Positions 34,733 through 43,705 of a stretch of 64,000 nt of DNA are shown piece after piece. Positions within the stretch are counted from its first letter, which is position 1; each line of letters starts with the position of its first letter. The notes beneath the pieces were generated by a model. That model did no database searches and was not told the DNA's origin. It was given only the letters and a program-made list of their open reading frames with translations. Position numbers and translations under genes: made by a program. Source of the stretch: DASQPR01 sp963727415 (lineage in GTDB: Bacteria; Actinomycetota; Actinomycetes; Mycobacteriales; Micromonosporaceae); assembly GCA_963727415.1 (NCBI GenBank), contig CAVSGF010000008.1, forward strand, positions 220,550 to 284,549, written 5' to 3'.

Positions 34733-34834
34733 ACCCAACTCGCGAGCGGTCGTGGTCGGAGCGAACTGGGGGTGCGCAGATCCCGGCTCAGATCTTGGGA
34801 ATGCGTTCCGGCCCGGGTGATGTTGGTGGCGGTT

Positions 34835-35506
34835 ATGACGACGATCGGATTCATTGGCAGCGGCAGGATCGGCGCGACCGTGGCTGGGCTGGCCGTCAGT
34901 GCAGGCTACAGCGTCGTGATGAGCAACTCCCGCGGCCCGCATACCCTCGTCGATGTGGTGGCGGAGCTCGGTGACGCGGCTCGCGCGGGTAGCGCCGTCG
35001 AGGCCGCGACGGACGGTGACCTGGTCGTCGTTTCGATACCGTTCGGCCGGATCGGCGAGGTACCGGCTACACCGCTGGCCGGCAAGGTCGTTATCGATAC
35101 CAACAACTACTACGCCGCGCGTGACGGTAACCATCCGGACCTCGACCGCCGCGAGACCACCAGTGCCGAGCGGCTGCAGCGGCAGCTACCGGGCGCGCAT
35201 GTCGTCAAGGTCTTCAACAACATCCACTATCGGCACTTGCGGGGGCTGGCCCGGCCCGACGGCGCGCCGGACCGGACCGCGCTGCCGATCGCGGGCGACC
35301 ACGACGCGGCGAAGGCGGCGGTCGCCGAGTTCCTGGACCGGATCGGGTTCGACGCGTACGACGTCGGCGGGCTCGCCGAAGGCTGGCGGTACCAGCCGGA
35401 CACCCCCGCCTATGGAACCATCTATTTCGGGCCCGACGGCTTCGAGGGTCCCGGCCGGCCGGCCGGCATCGACGAACTGGCCCGGGCGGTGGCGGCGGCT
35501 CGTTGA
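34835..35506 (+). CDS. NADPH-dependent F420 reductase-like NAD(P)-binding protein
   Basis: A 223-residue Rossmann protein. TIGFIGSGRIGATVAGLAVSAGY begins at residue 3 and is followed by SNSRGP, then VVVSIPFGRIGEVP and VVIDTNNYYAARDG. This is the FNO-like / pyrroline-5-carboxylate-reductase-like fold (PF03807) seen in F420:NADPH oxidoreductases and related reductases. True F420 specificity is not demonstrable from these motifs. The ATG at 34835 starts directly at the nucleotide fold; upstream in-frame starts add unconserved residues. F420-type enzymes at 3472 and 4534 make a cofactor link plausible. Confidence 0.8.
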   Translation: MTTIGFIGSGRIGATVAGLAVSAGYSVVMSNSRGPHTLVDVVAELGDAARAGSAVEAATDGDLVVVSIPFGRIGEVPATPLAGKVVIDTNNYYAARDGNHPDLDRRETTSAERLQRQLPGAHVVKVFNNIHYRHLRGLARPDGAPDRTALPIAGDHDAAKAAVAEFLDRIGFDAYDVGGLAEGWRYQPDTPAYGTIYFGPDGFEGPGRPAGIDELARAVAAAR

Positions 35507-35530
35507 CGGCGGCCGGAAGCGCTGGAAGCC

Positions 35531-36580
35531 TCAGGTGGCCACCTGCAGCACCACCTTCACGTCGTCGCCAGTGCGAGTGAACGCCTCGGCGTAGCGGTCC
35601 ATCGGCACCCTGCGGCTGACCAGCTGCTGTAGCCAGGCCCGATCACCCGCGGCAAGGGCGGTCGCCGCGGCGATGTAGTGCCTCCGGTTGGCGTTGACGG
35701 TGCCGAAGACGACATCGTTCTGCAGCACGGCGGACCGGTTCATGTCGCCGAAGTCGGCGGTGACCAGAGCGCCGATGGTGGACACGCCGGTGAGGCAGAC
35801 GATCGCGTTGATGCCGTTGTGCCGCATCGCGTCCAGGACAACCGACGGTACGCCGGTGCACTCGATCACGATGTCCGGGTACAGCGCGCTGTCGGCGAGG
35901 GGCTCGCTGTGGTAAGTCGCGCCGAGTTCGGCCACCAGCTTCGGCTTGGGTCCGGTGGTGACGATGTCGAAGACGTGCACCTCATAACCACGCTGGATGC
36001 CGAGCATGGCGGCCAGCAGGCCGATCGGTCCGGCGCCGAGAATGGCCACCGAGGAAGGCCCGAAGTAGGCCCGGTTGCCGATCCGTTCGATCTGCTCCCA
36101 TGCTTTCGCCACGATCGTGGTCGGCTCCATCAGCACCCCGACGTCGGACAGGCTGTTGTCGATCTTGATCACCGCGTCCGGCTGCGCCCGCCACCGCTCC
36201 CGCATGAAGCCGTGCAGCCCGGAGATGCCGTGCTCGACGTACTTGCCGTTGCGGCACATGTCCCACTCGCCGACGGCGCACGCCGGGCAGGGTACCGGGT
36301 CCGGCCGGCGGACGAAGGCCACCACCAGATCACCCTCGGAGAATGCGCCGTTCGGCGACGACAGCACTCGCCCGAGGTTCTCATGTCCCAGAACCAGAAG
36401 GTCGGAGCCCTCGGGAGTGGTGCCGTAATCGCCCTTCATGATCTCCATGTCGGTGCCGCACACGCCGACGGCGAGCGACTCGACAAGGAGCGGCCCCTCG
36501 CTTTCCGGTGGTTCTGGCATATCGGTTAATGCGATCGAGCCGGCCACGCCGGGCCGTACGGTCAAGGCGCGCATGGTCAT
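35531..36580 (-). CDS. Zinc-dependent glucose dehydrogenase-like MDR enzyme
   Basis: A 349-residue medium-chain dehydrogenase. The catalytic zinc site residues appear in VGVCGTDMEIMKGDYG and LGHENLGRV. CPACAVGEWDMC is a partial structural-zinc lobe. The nucleotide fold is at VAILGAGPIGLLAAMLG near residue 180. The C-terminal half (IECTGVPSVVLDAM, VNANRRHYIAAATAL) resembles glucose 1-dehydrogenase C-terminal domains. Expected reaction: NAD(P)-dependent oxidation of a sugar or alcohol. The ATG at 36580 has GGAG 7 nt upstream, so this gene has a leader. It is divergent from the mini-P450-like gene. Confidence 0.86.
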   Translation of the reverse strand: MTMRALTVRPGVAGSIALTDMPEPPESEGPLLVESLAVGVCGTDMEIMKGDYGTTPEGSDLLVLGHENLGRVLSSPNGAFSEGDLVVAFVRRPDPVPCPACAVGEWDMCRNGKYVEHGISGLHGFMRERWRAQPDAVIKIDNSLSDVGVLMEPTTIVAKAWEQIERIGNRAYFGPSSVAILGAGPIGLLAAMLGIQRGYEVHVFDIVTTGPKPKLVAELGATYHSEPLADSALYPDIVIECTGVPSVVLDAMRHNGINAIVCLTGVSTIGALVTADFGDMNRSAVLQNDVVFGTVNANRRHYIAAATALAAGDRAWLQQLVSRRVPMDRYAEAFTRTGDDVKVVLQVAT

Positions 36581-36784
36581 TCTCTGCTCCATTCGTTTGA
36601 GCCGTCTGCCCCGAACGTGCCTACCACGAACGAACAACCCGCGCGCCGCCGCGTGCCGCTTTTATGCATTATTAAGATGGTTAGTCGACGACACAATGTC
36701 GCATGTCAGACTGCGCGGGCCACGTCACTGCGCGGGTCACAGCCCACGCCGCACCTTTCGGTGCCGGGCGAACCGATGCGGCCA

Positions 36785-36790
36785 TACCGT
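36785..36790 (+). promoter_or_regulatory. TACCGT -10 box, leaderless promoter of the P450-like gene
   Basis: Ends 7 nt before the ATG at 36798. An in-frame GTG at 36789 overlaps the box. Confidence 0.5.
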
Positions 36791-36797
36791 GATCACC

Positions 36798-37532
36798 ATG
36801 GCCACCTTCACACGGCACGGCGACATTCTCGCGGTGCTGAGCGACGATCGGTTCGAGGTCCCCGAAGCGTCGCCGCCCGGCAGCACCATCGACATCGACT
36901 GGCTGCGGGCCAGCGTGCCGAGATTCAGCAACGGCGCGGTGCACGACCGCCGCCGGGCCGTCGTCGTCACCGAACTCGCCGCGATCGAGCCCGCCGACCT
37001 GAACCGGCGAGCGGAGGCGCTGGCCGGCCACGTACCCGCCGAACAGATCGCGGTCCGGGTACTGGCCGACGCGATGGGCGTCCCAGACGCCGACTATGCG
37101 GACGTCGCAGCGGTCGCGGCCGGGTACCTCGGCGGCGGTCCGGGCGTGTGCCCGGCGGCGCCGTCGGCGGTCGCACGCCTGGTCAACGTGTTCGGTGGCG
37201 TCGCGGACGAGGTGACGGCGGCGCGGATCAGCATCCTGGCGCAGGCGTGCACGGCTACGGCGAAGCTGATCGAAATCCGGCTGGCCGGCCGCGCCGATCC
37301 GCCGGTACCGGTCATGCGCCGGGTGTGCGCGCGGGCCGCCAGCATCGGTGGTGTCGAGGTCGCGGCCGGCGAACCAGTGGTGCTGGACCTGGAACCGGAG
37401 AGCGGCTCACTCACCTTTGGCGCGGGCCTCCGGCCGTGCCCAGGTCGCGAGCACGCACTCGCCATCGCGGACGGCGTCATCGCAGCGATGGAGCGGACAT
37501 CGGCGGCGGTCATCGCGCACCCGCGCCGGTGA
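36798..37532 (+). CDS. Compact cytochrome P450-like protein (about 244 residues)
   Basis: Has the ends of a P450 but only about 60% of the length. The N-terminus resembles the B/C region: VLSDDRFEVPEA, then WLRASVPRFSNGAVHDRRRAVV. A middle helix (ISILAQACTATAKLIEIRL) looks like an I-helix without the usual acid-Thr pair. PVPVMRRVCARAASIGGVEVAAGEPVVLDLE follows, and the heme loop TFGAGLRPCPGREHALAIA near residue 215 keeps the Cys thiolate. No ExxR of the K-helix is recognisable. It may be a reduced heme-thiolate protein or a sacrificial or non-catalytic member. Coding third positions are excellent and there is no sign of frameshift. It overlaps the convergent aminopeptidase gene by 23 bp. Confidence 0.75.
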   Translation: MATFTRHGDILAVLSDDRFEVPEASPPGSTIDIDWLRASVPRFSNGAVHDRRRAVVVTELAAIEPADLNRRAEALAGHVPAEQIAVRVLADAMGVPDADYADVAAVAAGYLGGGPGVCPAAPSAVARLVNVFGGVADEVTAARISILAQACTATAKLIEIRLAGRADPPVPVMRRVCARAASIGGVEVAAGEPVVLDLEPESGSLTFGAGLRPCPGREHALAIADGVIAAMERTSAAVIAHPRR

Positions 37533-39069
37533 GCGCGTATTCCTGAAGTGTCGTTCCGCTCTTGACGAGCCGGGCCGGGTCAAACGTGAGGGCGAGTTCC
37601 AGCAGGATGCGAGCGCCGAAGCCGGTGCAGCCGTCCGGTCGCCATGAGGCCGAGGTCTTCTGCCAGGCGGTTCCGGCGATGTCCAGGTGTGCCCAGGGCC
37701 GATCGCCCACGAATTCGGCCAGGAACAACGCCGCGGTGATGGCACCGGCGCTGTCGCCGCCGACATTGCGGATGTCGGCGATGCTGGAATCCAGCCAGGC
37801 CCGGTACCGGTGGTCGAGGGGGAGTTGCCATACCGGTTCGCCGGTGGTGCCGGCGGCTGCCATGATCTCGTCCATCAACGGCTGGCTGGTGCCCATCAGG
37901 CCGGCCACTCTCGGGCCGAGTGCCCGCAGGCACGACCCCGTGAGTGTGGCGATGTCCACGATCGCGTCGGTCTGACCCTCGGTGGCGAGGACCAGCGCAT
38001 CCGCCATCACCAGGCGCCCCTCGGCGTCGGTGTTGAGCACCTCGACGGTGGTGCCACCGCGGATGGTCAGCACATCGCCGAGCTTGGTGGCCGATCCGCT
38101 TGGCATGTTGTCGGTACACATCAGGTAGCCGGTAATGGCGGTCTCGGCGCCCAGTTCGTTCAGCGCGGCCATCGCGGCCAGGATGGCGGCGGCTCCGGAC
38201 ATGTCATTCTTCATCTGGGAATGAGACTCGTCGCCGGGCTTGAGACTGATGCCCCCGGAGTCGTACATGATGCCCTTGCCGACCAGCGTGAGGTGGCCCG
38301 CGGGGCGCTCGGGCTGATACTCGATCTTGAGCATCCGGGGCTCGTCGGCGCTGCCGGCGTTGACCCCGAGCAGCCCGCCGCAGCCCATTGAGGTCAACGC
38401 CTCCCGGTCGTATGTGGACACATGTAGCGCGCACGACTCGGCGACGCCCTCGGCGATAGCCGCCATCCGCTCGGCGGTCAGCGTCGCGGCGGGCGCGTTG
38501 GCCAGGTCGCGGGCGAAGCTGGTGGCGGCGGCGAAGATGCGGCCGCGGCGGGCACCGGCCTCCGCTTCGGTGGCCCGGTCAGAGGTGGTGATGATCTCGA
38601 TCGACGCGACCGGCGTGACGGTCGGCTCGCTCTTGAGGGATTCATACCGGTACCGGCTGAGCAGCATCCCCTCGACCAGGGCCTGGGCCGCGGTTGCTGG
38701 TGCCAGCCCGCCCCCGGTCGGTAGGTCGACAGATAGATACTCGCGCCCGCTGGCGGCCCGCGCGAACGCCGCTGCCGCGTCCCGGACCGTGACCGGAGTC
38801 AGTTCCGCCGGATCGCCGATGCCGGTCGCGACCATCGGCGCGCCGTGGCTGGCGGGAATCACCAGCGCCTCGCCCACTTTGCCGGTGAAACCGGCGGCGG
38901 CCAGCGCGCCGCGATCCAGGCCCAGGGCCTCGGGTACCACTCCGGTGGTGTCCACCAGGACACCCCGGGCGGCGTGATCGCCGCGCGGGGGAGCCGGCTC
39001 GGTCACCACCTCGACTCGATGCGCCCGCTGCAGCGACGGAACTACCGTGTCCACGTCCCATCTGGCCAT
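37510..39069 (-). CDS. pepA: Leucyl aminopeptidase (M17)
   Basis: A 519-residue cytosolic metallopeptidase that removes N-terminal residues from peptides. The N-terminal non-catalytic domain (~1-180) is followed by the two-metal catalytic domain: GKGIMYDSGGISLKPG (first Lys and Asp), MKNDMSGAAAILA, and the family signature NTDAEGRLVMADAL near residue 345. HLDIAGTAW near the C-terminus is also conserved. The ATG has a GAGG site upstream. The 3' end overlaps the convergent P450-like gene. Confidence 0.93.
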   Translation of the reverse strand: MARWDVDTVVPSLQRAHRVEVVTEPAPPRGDHAARGVLVDTTGVVPEALGLDRGALAAAGFTGKVGEALVIPASHGAPMVATGIGDPAELTPVTVRDAAAAFARAASGREYLSVDLPTGGGLAPATAAQALVEGMLLSRYRYESLKSEPTVTPVASIEIITTSDRATEAEAGARRGRIFAAATSFARDLANAPAATLTAERMAAIAEGVAESCALHVSTYDREALTSMGCGGLLGVNAGSADEPRMLKIEYQPERPAGHLTLVGKGIMYDSGGISLKPGDESHSQMKNDMSGAAAILAAMAALNELGAETAITGYLMCTDNMPSGSATKLGDVLTIRGGTTVEVLNTDAEGRLVMADALVLATEGQTDAIVDIATLTGSCLRALGPRVAGLMGTSQPLMDEIMAAAGTTGEPVWQLPLDHRYRAWLDSSIADIRNVGGDSAGAITAALFLAEFVGDRPWAHLDIAGTAWQKTSASWRPDGCTGFGARILLELALTFDPARLVKSGTTLQEYALTGAGAR

Positions 39070-39259
39070 GGCGACCTCACTTCACAATCGACGTGCGCTT
39101 CGACGCTACGGCGTCGAATGGCCTCAGAAGCGAAATTCCGGCTAAATGGGACGGCGGGCAGGCGGTCCGCTACTGTCCATCAAGCCAGGCAGCGGCCGAC
39201 CACCCCCACCAGGGGTGCCATTAGGATGCCGAGGCAAGCGAGCAGAGCCGGAGGCGACC

Positions 39260-40273
39260 GTGGCGGCATGGGCAGTGGTGGGAATCGACAACGGTGGCAC
39301 CACGAACAACGCCACCGTGCTCGACTCCGGCGGCAACTTCCTGATCAACGAAATGGTCGAGATGCCGAGCCTGGTTCGCGAGGGGCCGGCGGTGGCGATC
39401 CCGGCGCTGGCCGCCGCGTTCGAGAACATCCTGGAGGTCACCGGAGTGCCCCGGGCGTCGATCCGCGCGGTCGGCCTGGACACGCCCGGCCCGGCCAGCG
39501 CCGACGGGGTCATCTCGTCGAAGGGCTCGACCAACTTCTCGGAGCCCGAGTGGCGCGGTTTCGACGTACGCGGGGCCCTGGAACGGTTGATCGGGATCCC
39601 GGTCGTCTACAACAACGATGCCAACGCCGCCGCGCTCTACGCGCACCAGCATTTCTTCGGCCCGTTCGCGCCCGAGCGCTCATCGGTCTCGATCATCGTC
39701 GGGACCGGCCTCGGTGGCGGCGTGGTCGAGCAGGGCCGCATCATCAGGGGAGCCGCCGGGATGGCCGCCGAACTGGGCCACATTCAGATACCCCTGGACG
39801 GGCTGCTCGACCCGGGGCAGCCCATTCCGACCTGCAATTGTGGCTTGACCGGAGACGCGGAGAGCATCGCCTCGCTGACCGGGATCGAGAAGAACCTTCT
39901 CCCGTACTGGTTGAGCCGGCACGAAGGACATGAACTGCACGGCGTGGCTCCCGGTACGGCGGCGAAGCTGGTCCGGAGCCTCGGAGAGCGCAGCGATCCG
40001 CTGGCCATGCGGATCTTCGAGCAGCAGGCGATCGCGCTCGGGCGGCTGTGCTCGATCGCCGCCAACTTCACCGACCCGCACGCGTACTTCCTCGGTGGTG
40101 GCGTGGTGGAGGCCGCGCCGGAATTCCGCGACTGGTTCCTCGCCACCGTCGAGGCGAACACCCAACTGCGCGAGGAGCAGCGCAAGGTGGCGAGGTTCGC
40201 GCTGGTCCCGGACCGGGACATGGCCGGCGCGCGAGGCTCGGCGCTGGCCGCCGCGGCATCCGTCGCCGGCTAG
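39260..40273 (+). CDS. ROK family sugar kinase
   Basis: A 337-residue ROK protein without an N-terminal HTH, so a kinase rather than a repressor. VVGIDNGGTTNNATVL is the phosphate-1 motif (GGT). NNDANAAALYAHQ and VGTGLGGGVVEQG form the sugar and phosphate loops. MAAELGHIQI holds the catalytic region. A zinc site follows in PTCNCGLTGDAESIAS, which marks true ROK enzymes and contrasts with ppgK at 7583. Probable substrate: glucose, mannose or an N-acetyl hexosamine, not resolved. The GTG at 39260 has GGAGG about 6 nt upstream, which rules out the longer frame beginning at 39146. Confidence 0.88.
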   Translation: MAAWAVVGIDNGGTTNNATVLDSGGNFLINEMVEMPSLVREGPAVAIPALAAAFENILEVTGVPRASIRAVGLDTPGPASADGVISSKGSTNFSEPEWRGFDVRGALERLIGIPVVYNNDANAAALYAHQHFFGPFAPERSSVSIIVGTGLGGGVVEQGRIIRGAAGMAAELGHIQIPLDGLLDPGQPIPTCNCGLTGDAESIASLTGIEKNLLPYWLSRHEGHELHGVAPGTAAKLVRSLGERSDPLAMRIFEQQAIALGRLCSIAANFTDPHAYFLGGGVVEAAPEFRDWFLATVEANTQLREEQRKVARFALVPDRDMAGARGSALAAAASVAG

Positions 40274-40285
40274 CGCTCCGGCCGG

Positions 40286-41767
40286 CTAGCCGGTGCGGCG
40301 GCGCGCGATCGCGAGCAGCGCGTCCAGATCGAGGTGCGCCTCGAGATGGTCGGCCAGCGCGTTCAGCGCGCTATCGACCCGGCGCTGGTAGGCCAGCGTC
40401 GACGCGGCACCGAAGCCGGCGAGCCACCACCGCCGGAACTCGTCGCTGCCGAAGGCGCCGTGCAGGTACGTGCCCTGGATCCGGCCGTCGGCCGAACAGG
40501 CACCGTCGGTCCGGTCGCCGAGAGCCGCGAACGGCCGAGCGCGATCGGCACCTTCACTCCGTCCCATGTGGATCTCATATCCGGTGATCGGCTGCCCGCT
40601 GGCCACGTGCCGGCCGGATTCGCGGGTGGTGGCCTTCTCCCGTCCCATCACCGTGTGGATCCGGAGCAGGCCGAGCCCGGCCACCCGCCCGGGTTCGCCG
40701 TCAACGCCGTCGGGGTCATCGATCTCGTCGCCGAGCATCTGGTAGCCGCCGCAGAGTCCGAGCACGTGACCGCCCCGGCGGGCATGCGCCTTCAGGTCGA
40801 TGTCCCAGCCCTGCGCTCGCAGGAACGCGAGGTCCGCGATCGTCGACTTGGTACCGGGAAGGATCACCACAGCGGCCTGCGCCGGGATCGGCGTCCCCGG
40901 GCGAACGAAGACCAGGCGTACTCCGGGCTCCATGCCGAGCGGGTCGAGGTCGTCGAAGTTGGCGATGCGGGAGAGCATCGGTACCGCGATGGTGAGCTCA
41001 CCGTACCGGGGCGTGTCACGATCGAGATCCACCGCGTCCTCGGCGGGCAGCCACGCGGCTTCCGGGAGCCACGGGACCACGCCGAGCGACGGCCACCCGG
41101 TACGGCTCTCGATCTCGCGCAACCCGTCGTCGAAGAGTGTGGCGTCGCCGCGGAACTTATTGATCATGAAGCCATGGACGCGCTCGCGCTCGCTTCGATC
41201 GAGCACCGCGTGCGTACCGACGAGACTGGCGATCACCCCACCGCGATCGATGTCTCCGGCCAGGACCACGGGAACGTCCGCCGCCTGCGCGAATCCCATG
41301 TTCGCGATGTCCGACGCGCGCAGGTTGATCTCCGCCGGGCTGCCGGCGCCCTCGACCAGGATAAGGTCCGCGCGATCCTGGAGGATCGAGAAGCTGTCCA
41401 GTACGGGCGGCAGCAGTGAGCCCTTGTAACGGGTGTAGTCGCCGGCTCGCAACGTGCCGGCCCGGCGTCCCTGGACGATCACCTGCGCACCGGTGTCAGT
41501 CTCCGGTTTGAGGAGCACCGGATTCATGTGCACCGACGGCTCCAGGCCGGCCGCCATCGCCTGTAGAGCCTGGGCGCGGCCGATCTCGCCGCCGTCGGCG
41601 GTGGCCGCGGCGTTGTTTGACATGTTCTGCGGCTTGAACGGCGCGACCCGCAGCCCCCGGCGGTGGTACGCCCTGGCTAGGCCGGCGACCAGTGTCGACT
41701 TTCCCGCGTTGGAGCCGGTCGCCTGCACCATCAGCGCCGATTTGCCTGCCGTTCGAGCCGCTGCCAC
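40286..41767 (-). CDS. cobQ: Cobyric acid synthase
   Basis: A 493-residue enzyme of adenosylcobalamin synthesis that amidates the corrin side chains b, d, e and g using glutamine and ATP. N-terminal dethiobiotin-synthetase-like ATPase: MVQATGSNAGKSTLVAGLAR, FKPQNMSNNA, HMNPVLLKPETD and LILVEGAGSPAEINLR. The C-terminal class I amidotransferase-like domain has the Cys nucleophile in GLCGGYQMLG and the catalytic His in GTYLHGAFGSDEFR. The length is standard. GTG 41767 precedes the ATPase motif by about a dozen residues. GACCAT at -13 to -8 is one base off the leaderless pattern. No other cobalamin gene is near. Confidence 0.94.
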   Translation of the reverse strand: MAAARTAGKSALMVQATGSNAGKSTLVAGLARAYHRRGLRVAPFKPQNMSNNAAATADGGEIGRAQALQAMAAGLEPSVHMNPVLLKPETDTGAQVIVQGRRAGTLRAGDYTRYKGSLLPPVLDSFSILQDRADLILVEGAGSPAEINLRASDIANMGFAQAADVPVVLAGDIDRGGVIASLVGTHAVLDRSERERVHGFMINKFRGDATLFDDGLREIESRTGWPSLGVVPWLPEAAWLPAEDAVDLDRDTPRYGELTIAVPMLSRIANFDDLDPLGMEPGVRLVFVRPGTPIPAQAAVVILPGTKSTIADLAFLRAQGWDIDLKAHARRGGHVLGLCGGYQMLGDEIDDPDGVDGEPGRVAGLGLLRIHTVMGREKATTRESGRHVASGQPITGYEIHMGRSEGADRARPFAALGDRTDGACSADGRIQGTYLHGAFGSDEFRRWWLAGFGAASTLAYQRRVDSALNALADHLEAHLDLDALLAIARRRTG

Positions 41768-41913
41768 GCCCGGTATGGTCCCAGATCCGTGCCGGCCGGC
41801 CGAGCGGAGGCGGGCCGGGCGGCCGCGTCGGGCGGAGGCATCGGGCGGCGATCGGGCGGAGGCGCCGGGCGGCGGTTCCGGCGGGGACCGGCCTGGCGCG
41901 CCGGACCAGACGG

Positions 41914-41919
41914 TAGGCT
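41914..41919 (+). promoter_or_regulatory. TAGGCT -10 box, leaderless promoter of the zinc ADH gene
   Basis: Ends 7 nt before the ATG at 41927 but only 1 nt before the ATG at 41921, so it selects the later start. Confidence 0.5.
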
Positions 41920-41926
41920 GATGATC

Positions 41927-42964
41927 ATGCGTGCGACCGCCATCTACGGACCCAGGGACGTCCGCCTGGACACGGTGCCCGACCCGGTCATCAAGGATCC
42001 CACCGACGCTGTCGTCCGGGTCACCGCCGCCTGCATCTGCGGCAGCGACCTGTGGGCCTACCGCGGAATCGCCGGCCGGCAGCCGGGGCAGCGGATCGGG
42101 CACGAGTTCGTCGGTGTCGTCGAGGAGGTTGGCGAGTCGGTCCGCGCGCTCCGGCCCGGCACGTTCGTGATCGCGCCGTTCGTATGGGCCGACGGGACCT
42201 GCGCCTACTGCGCGGACGGTCTGTACACGTCCTGTGCCGAGGGCGGCTTCTGGGGTGAGCCGGGTTCGGACGGCGGGCAGGGCGAGGCGGTCCGGGTCCC
42301 GTACGCCGACGCCACCCTGGTCAGCGTTCCCGATGGTGAGCCGGACCCGGGCCGGATCCCGGCGCTGCTGGCGCTGTCCGATGTGATGGCGACCGGGCAC
42401 CACGCCGCGCTCGCGGCCGGGGCGGGCCGCGGCACGACGGTGGCGGTGGTCGGGGATGGCGCGGTCGGGCTGTGCGGAGTGCTCGCCGCTCAGCGGCTGG
42501 GCGCCGAACGGATCATCGCACTCGGCCGCAATCCGGCCCGTACCGCGATCGCGCGGGCGTTCGGCGCGACCGACGTGGTCGGTGAACGCGGCCCGGACGC
42601 GGTCGCCGCGGTGCGCGAGATGACCGGCGGGTTCGGCGCGCACGCGGTGCTGGAGTGCGTCGGCACGCAGCAGTCCCTGGACACCGCCATCGCGATCGCG
42701 CGTGATGGCGGCGCGGTGGGCTTCGTCGGCGTGCCACACCAGATCTCGACCGTCGACATCGGTGACATGTTCGGTCGTAACGTGGCGCTGCGCGGCGGCG
42801 TGGCACCCGCCCGCAAGTACGCCAATGAGCTGCTCGGCGATGTGCTTGCCGGCCGGCTGGATCCGTCGCCGGTGTTCGACGTGACATTGCCGCTGGCCGA
42901 GGTGGCGGCGGGATACGCGGCGATGGACGACCGCAGCGCGCTCAAGGTCCTGCTGCGGCCGTAG
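41927..42964 (+). CDS. Zinc-dependent alcohol dehydrogenase family protein
   Basis: 345 residues. MRATAIYGPRDVRLD start, catalytic zinc site in ACICGSDLWAYRG and GHEFVGVVEEVG, structural-zinc lobe CAYCADGLYTSC, nucleotide fold VAVVGDGAVGLCGVLAA near residue 170, and ALKVLLRP terminus. The group is often annotated as zinc-dependent or IMP-dehydrogenase-like alcohol dehydrogenase; substrate unknown. The start at 41927 rather than 41921 is favoured by the leaderless box. Upstream of it (about 41810-41880) lies a G-rich stretch with repeated gggcgg(a/c)gg units. Confidence 0.9.
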   Translation: MRATAIYGPRDVRLDTVPDPVIKDPTDAVVRVTAACICGSDLWAYRGIAGRQPGQRIGHEFVGVVEEVGESVRALRPGTFVIAPFVWADGTCAYCADGLYTSCAEGGFWGEPGSDGGQGEAVRVPYADATLVSVPDGEPDPGRIPALLALSDVMATGHHAALAAGAGRGTTVAVVGDGAVGLCGVLAAQRLGAERIIALGRNPARTAIARAFGATDVVGERGPDAVAAVREMTGGFGAHAVLECVGTQQSLDTAIAIARDGGAVGFVGVPHQISTVDIGDMFGRNVALRGGVAPARKYANELLGDVLAGRLDPSPVFDVTLPLAEVAAGYAAMDDRSALKVLLRP

Positions 42965-42985
42965 GCGCGCCCGCGCCTCGTTCTC

Positions 42986-43657
42986 TCAGCCGGCGCTTGA
43001 CTGTCCCGCGACGATCATGACCAGGTCATCGAGATCCGCGGCGTACTCGCCGTCCAGGTCCGGGTCCAGATCCAGGAACGGCGCGAGCCGGTCGTGTGCG
43101 GGTACGCTGCCGGGCGCGGCCGCGGCCCGGACCGAACGCGGATGGGCCCCGGTCGCCGCGAACCGGCCGTTGATCTCGGACAGGGCAAATCCCATGCAGA
43201 ACGTGGTGATCATCCGTTCCAGCCGGGGGACGCTGGCGTCCGGGACCCCGGCATCGAGCAGGACCTGGTAGATCAGGTCAACGACGCGGACCGCGTCGGC
43301 GGTGACGGCCGGGCGGCTGAACAGCACGCTGAATACGGCCGGGTGGCGCCGCGCCATCTCGCGGGTGCCGTGACCGATCGCCCGGAGCCGGTCCGGCCAG
43401 GACCGAGCCCACGTCTCGGCGAGTTCGGCCGTGGTCGGCAGGAACTCGCCCACGATTCGCTCGACCAGGCCGTCGAGCAGAGCGTCCTTCGATCCGACGT
43501 GCGGGTACAGGGCCATCGGGGTGACCCCGACCCGATCGGCGACGCTACGCATCGACACCGCGGCCAGGCCACGTTCATCGGCCAGGGCCAGGGCGGCGTC
43601 GAGGATCATCGCGCGGCTCAGTGATTGGCGGCTGTTGGCTTGACGGCTACCGGACAT
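42986..43657 (-). CDS. TetR/AcrR family transcriptional repressor
   Basis: A 223-residue regulator. The N-terminal HTH (about 14-60) reads LSRAMILDAALALADERGLAAVSMRSVADRVGVTPMALYPHVGSKDALLDG, typical of TetR (shown here for pattern in parts: helix 2-3 VADRVGVTPMALY). The C-terminal half is the all-helical ligand-binding/dimer domain. It is divergent from the ABC exporter, and the 26 bp palindrome between them overlaps both -10 boxes. It therefore most likely represses itself and the exporter, and responds to an exported compound. The ATG lies 7 nt after TACAGT, giving a leaderless transcript. Confidence 0.9.
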   Translation of the reverse strand: MSGSRQANSRQSLSRAMILDAALALADERGLAAVSMRSVADRVGVTPMALYPHVGSKDALLDGLVERIVGEFLPTTAELAETWARSWPDRLRAIGHGTREMARRHPAVFSVLFSRPAVTADAVRVVDLIYQVLLDAGVPDASVPRLERMITTFCMGFALSEINGRFAATGAHPRSVRAAAAPGSVPAHDRLAPFLDLDPDLDGEYAADLDDLVMIVAGQSSAG

Positions 43658-43660
43658 GCT

Positions 43661-43686
43661 CTACACTGTAGATCTATACAGTGTAG
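43661..43686. promoter_or_regulatory. Probable TetR operator between the regulator and the ABC exporter
   Basis: Perfect 10 bp arms, CTACACTGTA (43661-43670) and TACAGTGTAG (43677-43686), flank a 6 bp spacer GATCTA. Each arm contains the -10 hexamer TACAGT of one divergent gene: minus strand 43665-43670 and plus strand 43677-43682. Dimer binding would block both promoters. Confidence 0.8.
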
Positions 43687-43705
43687 ATCACAAAGGGGCA
43701 CGCTC

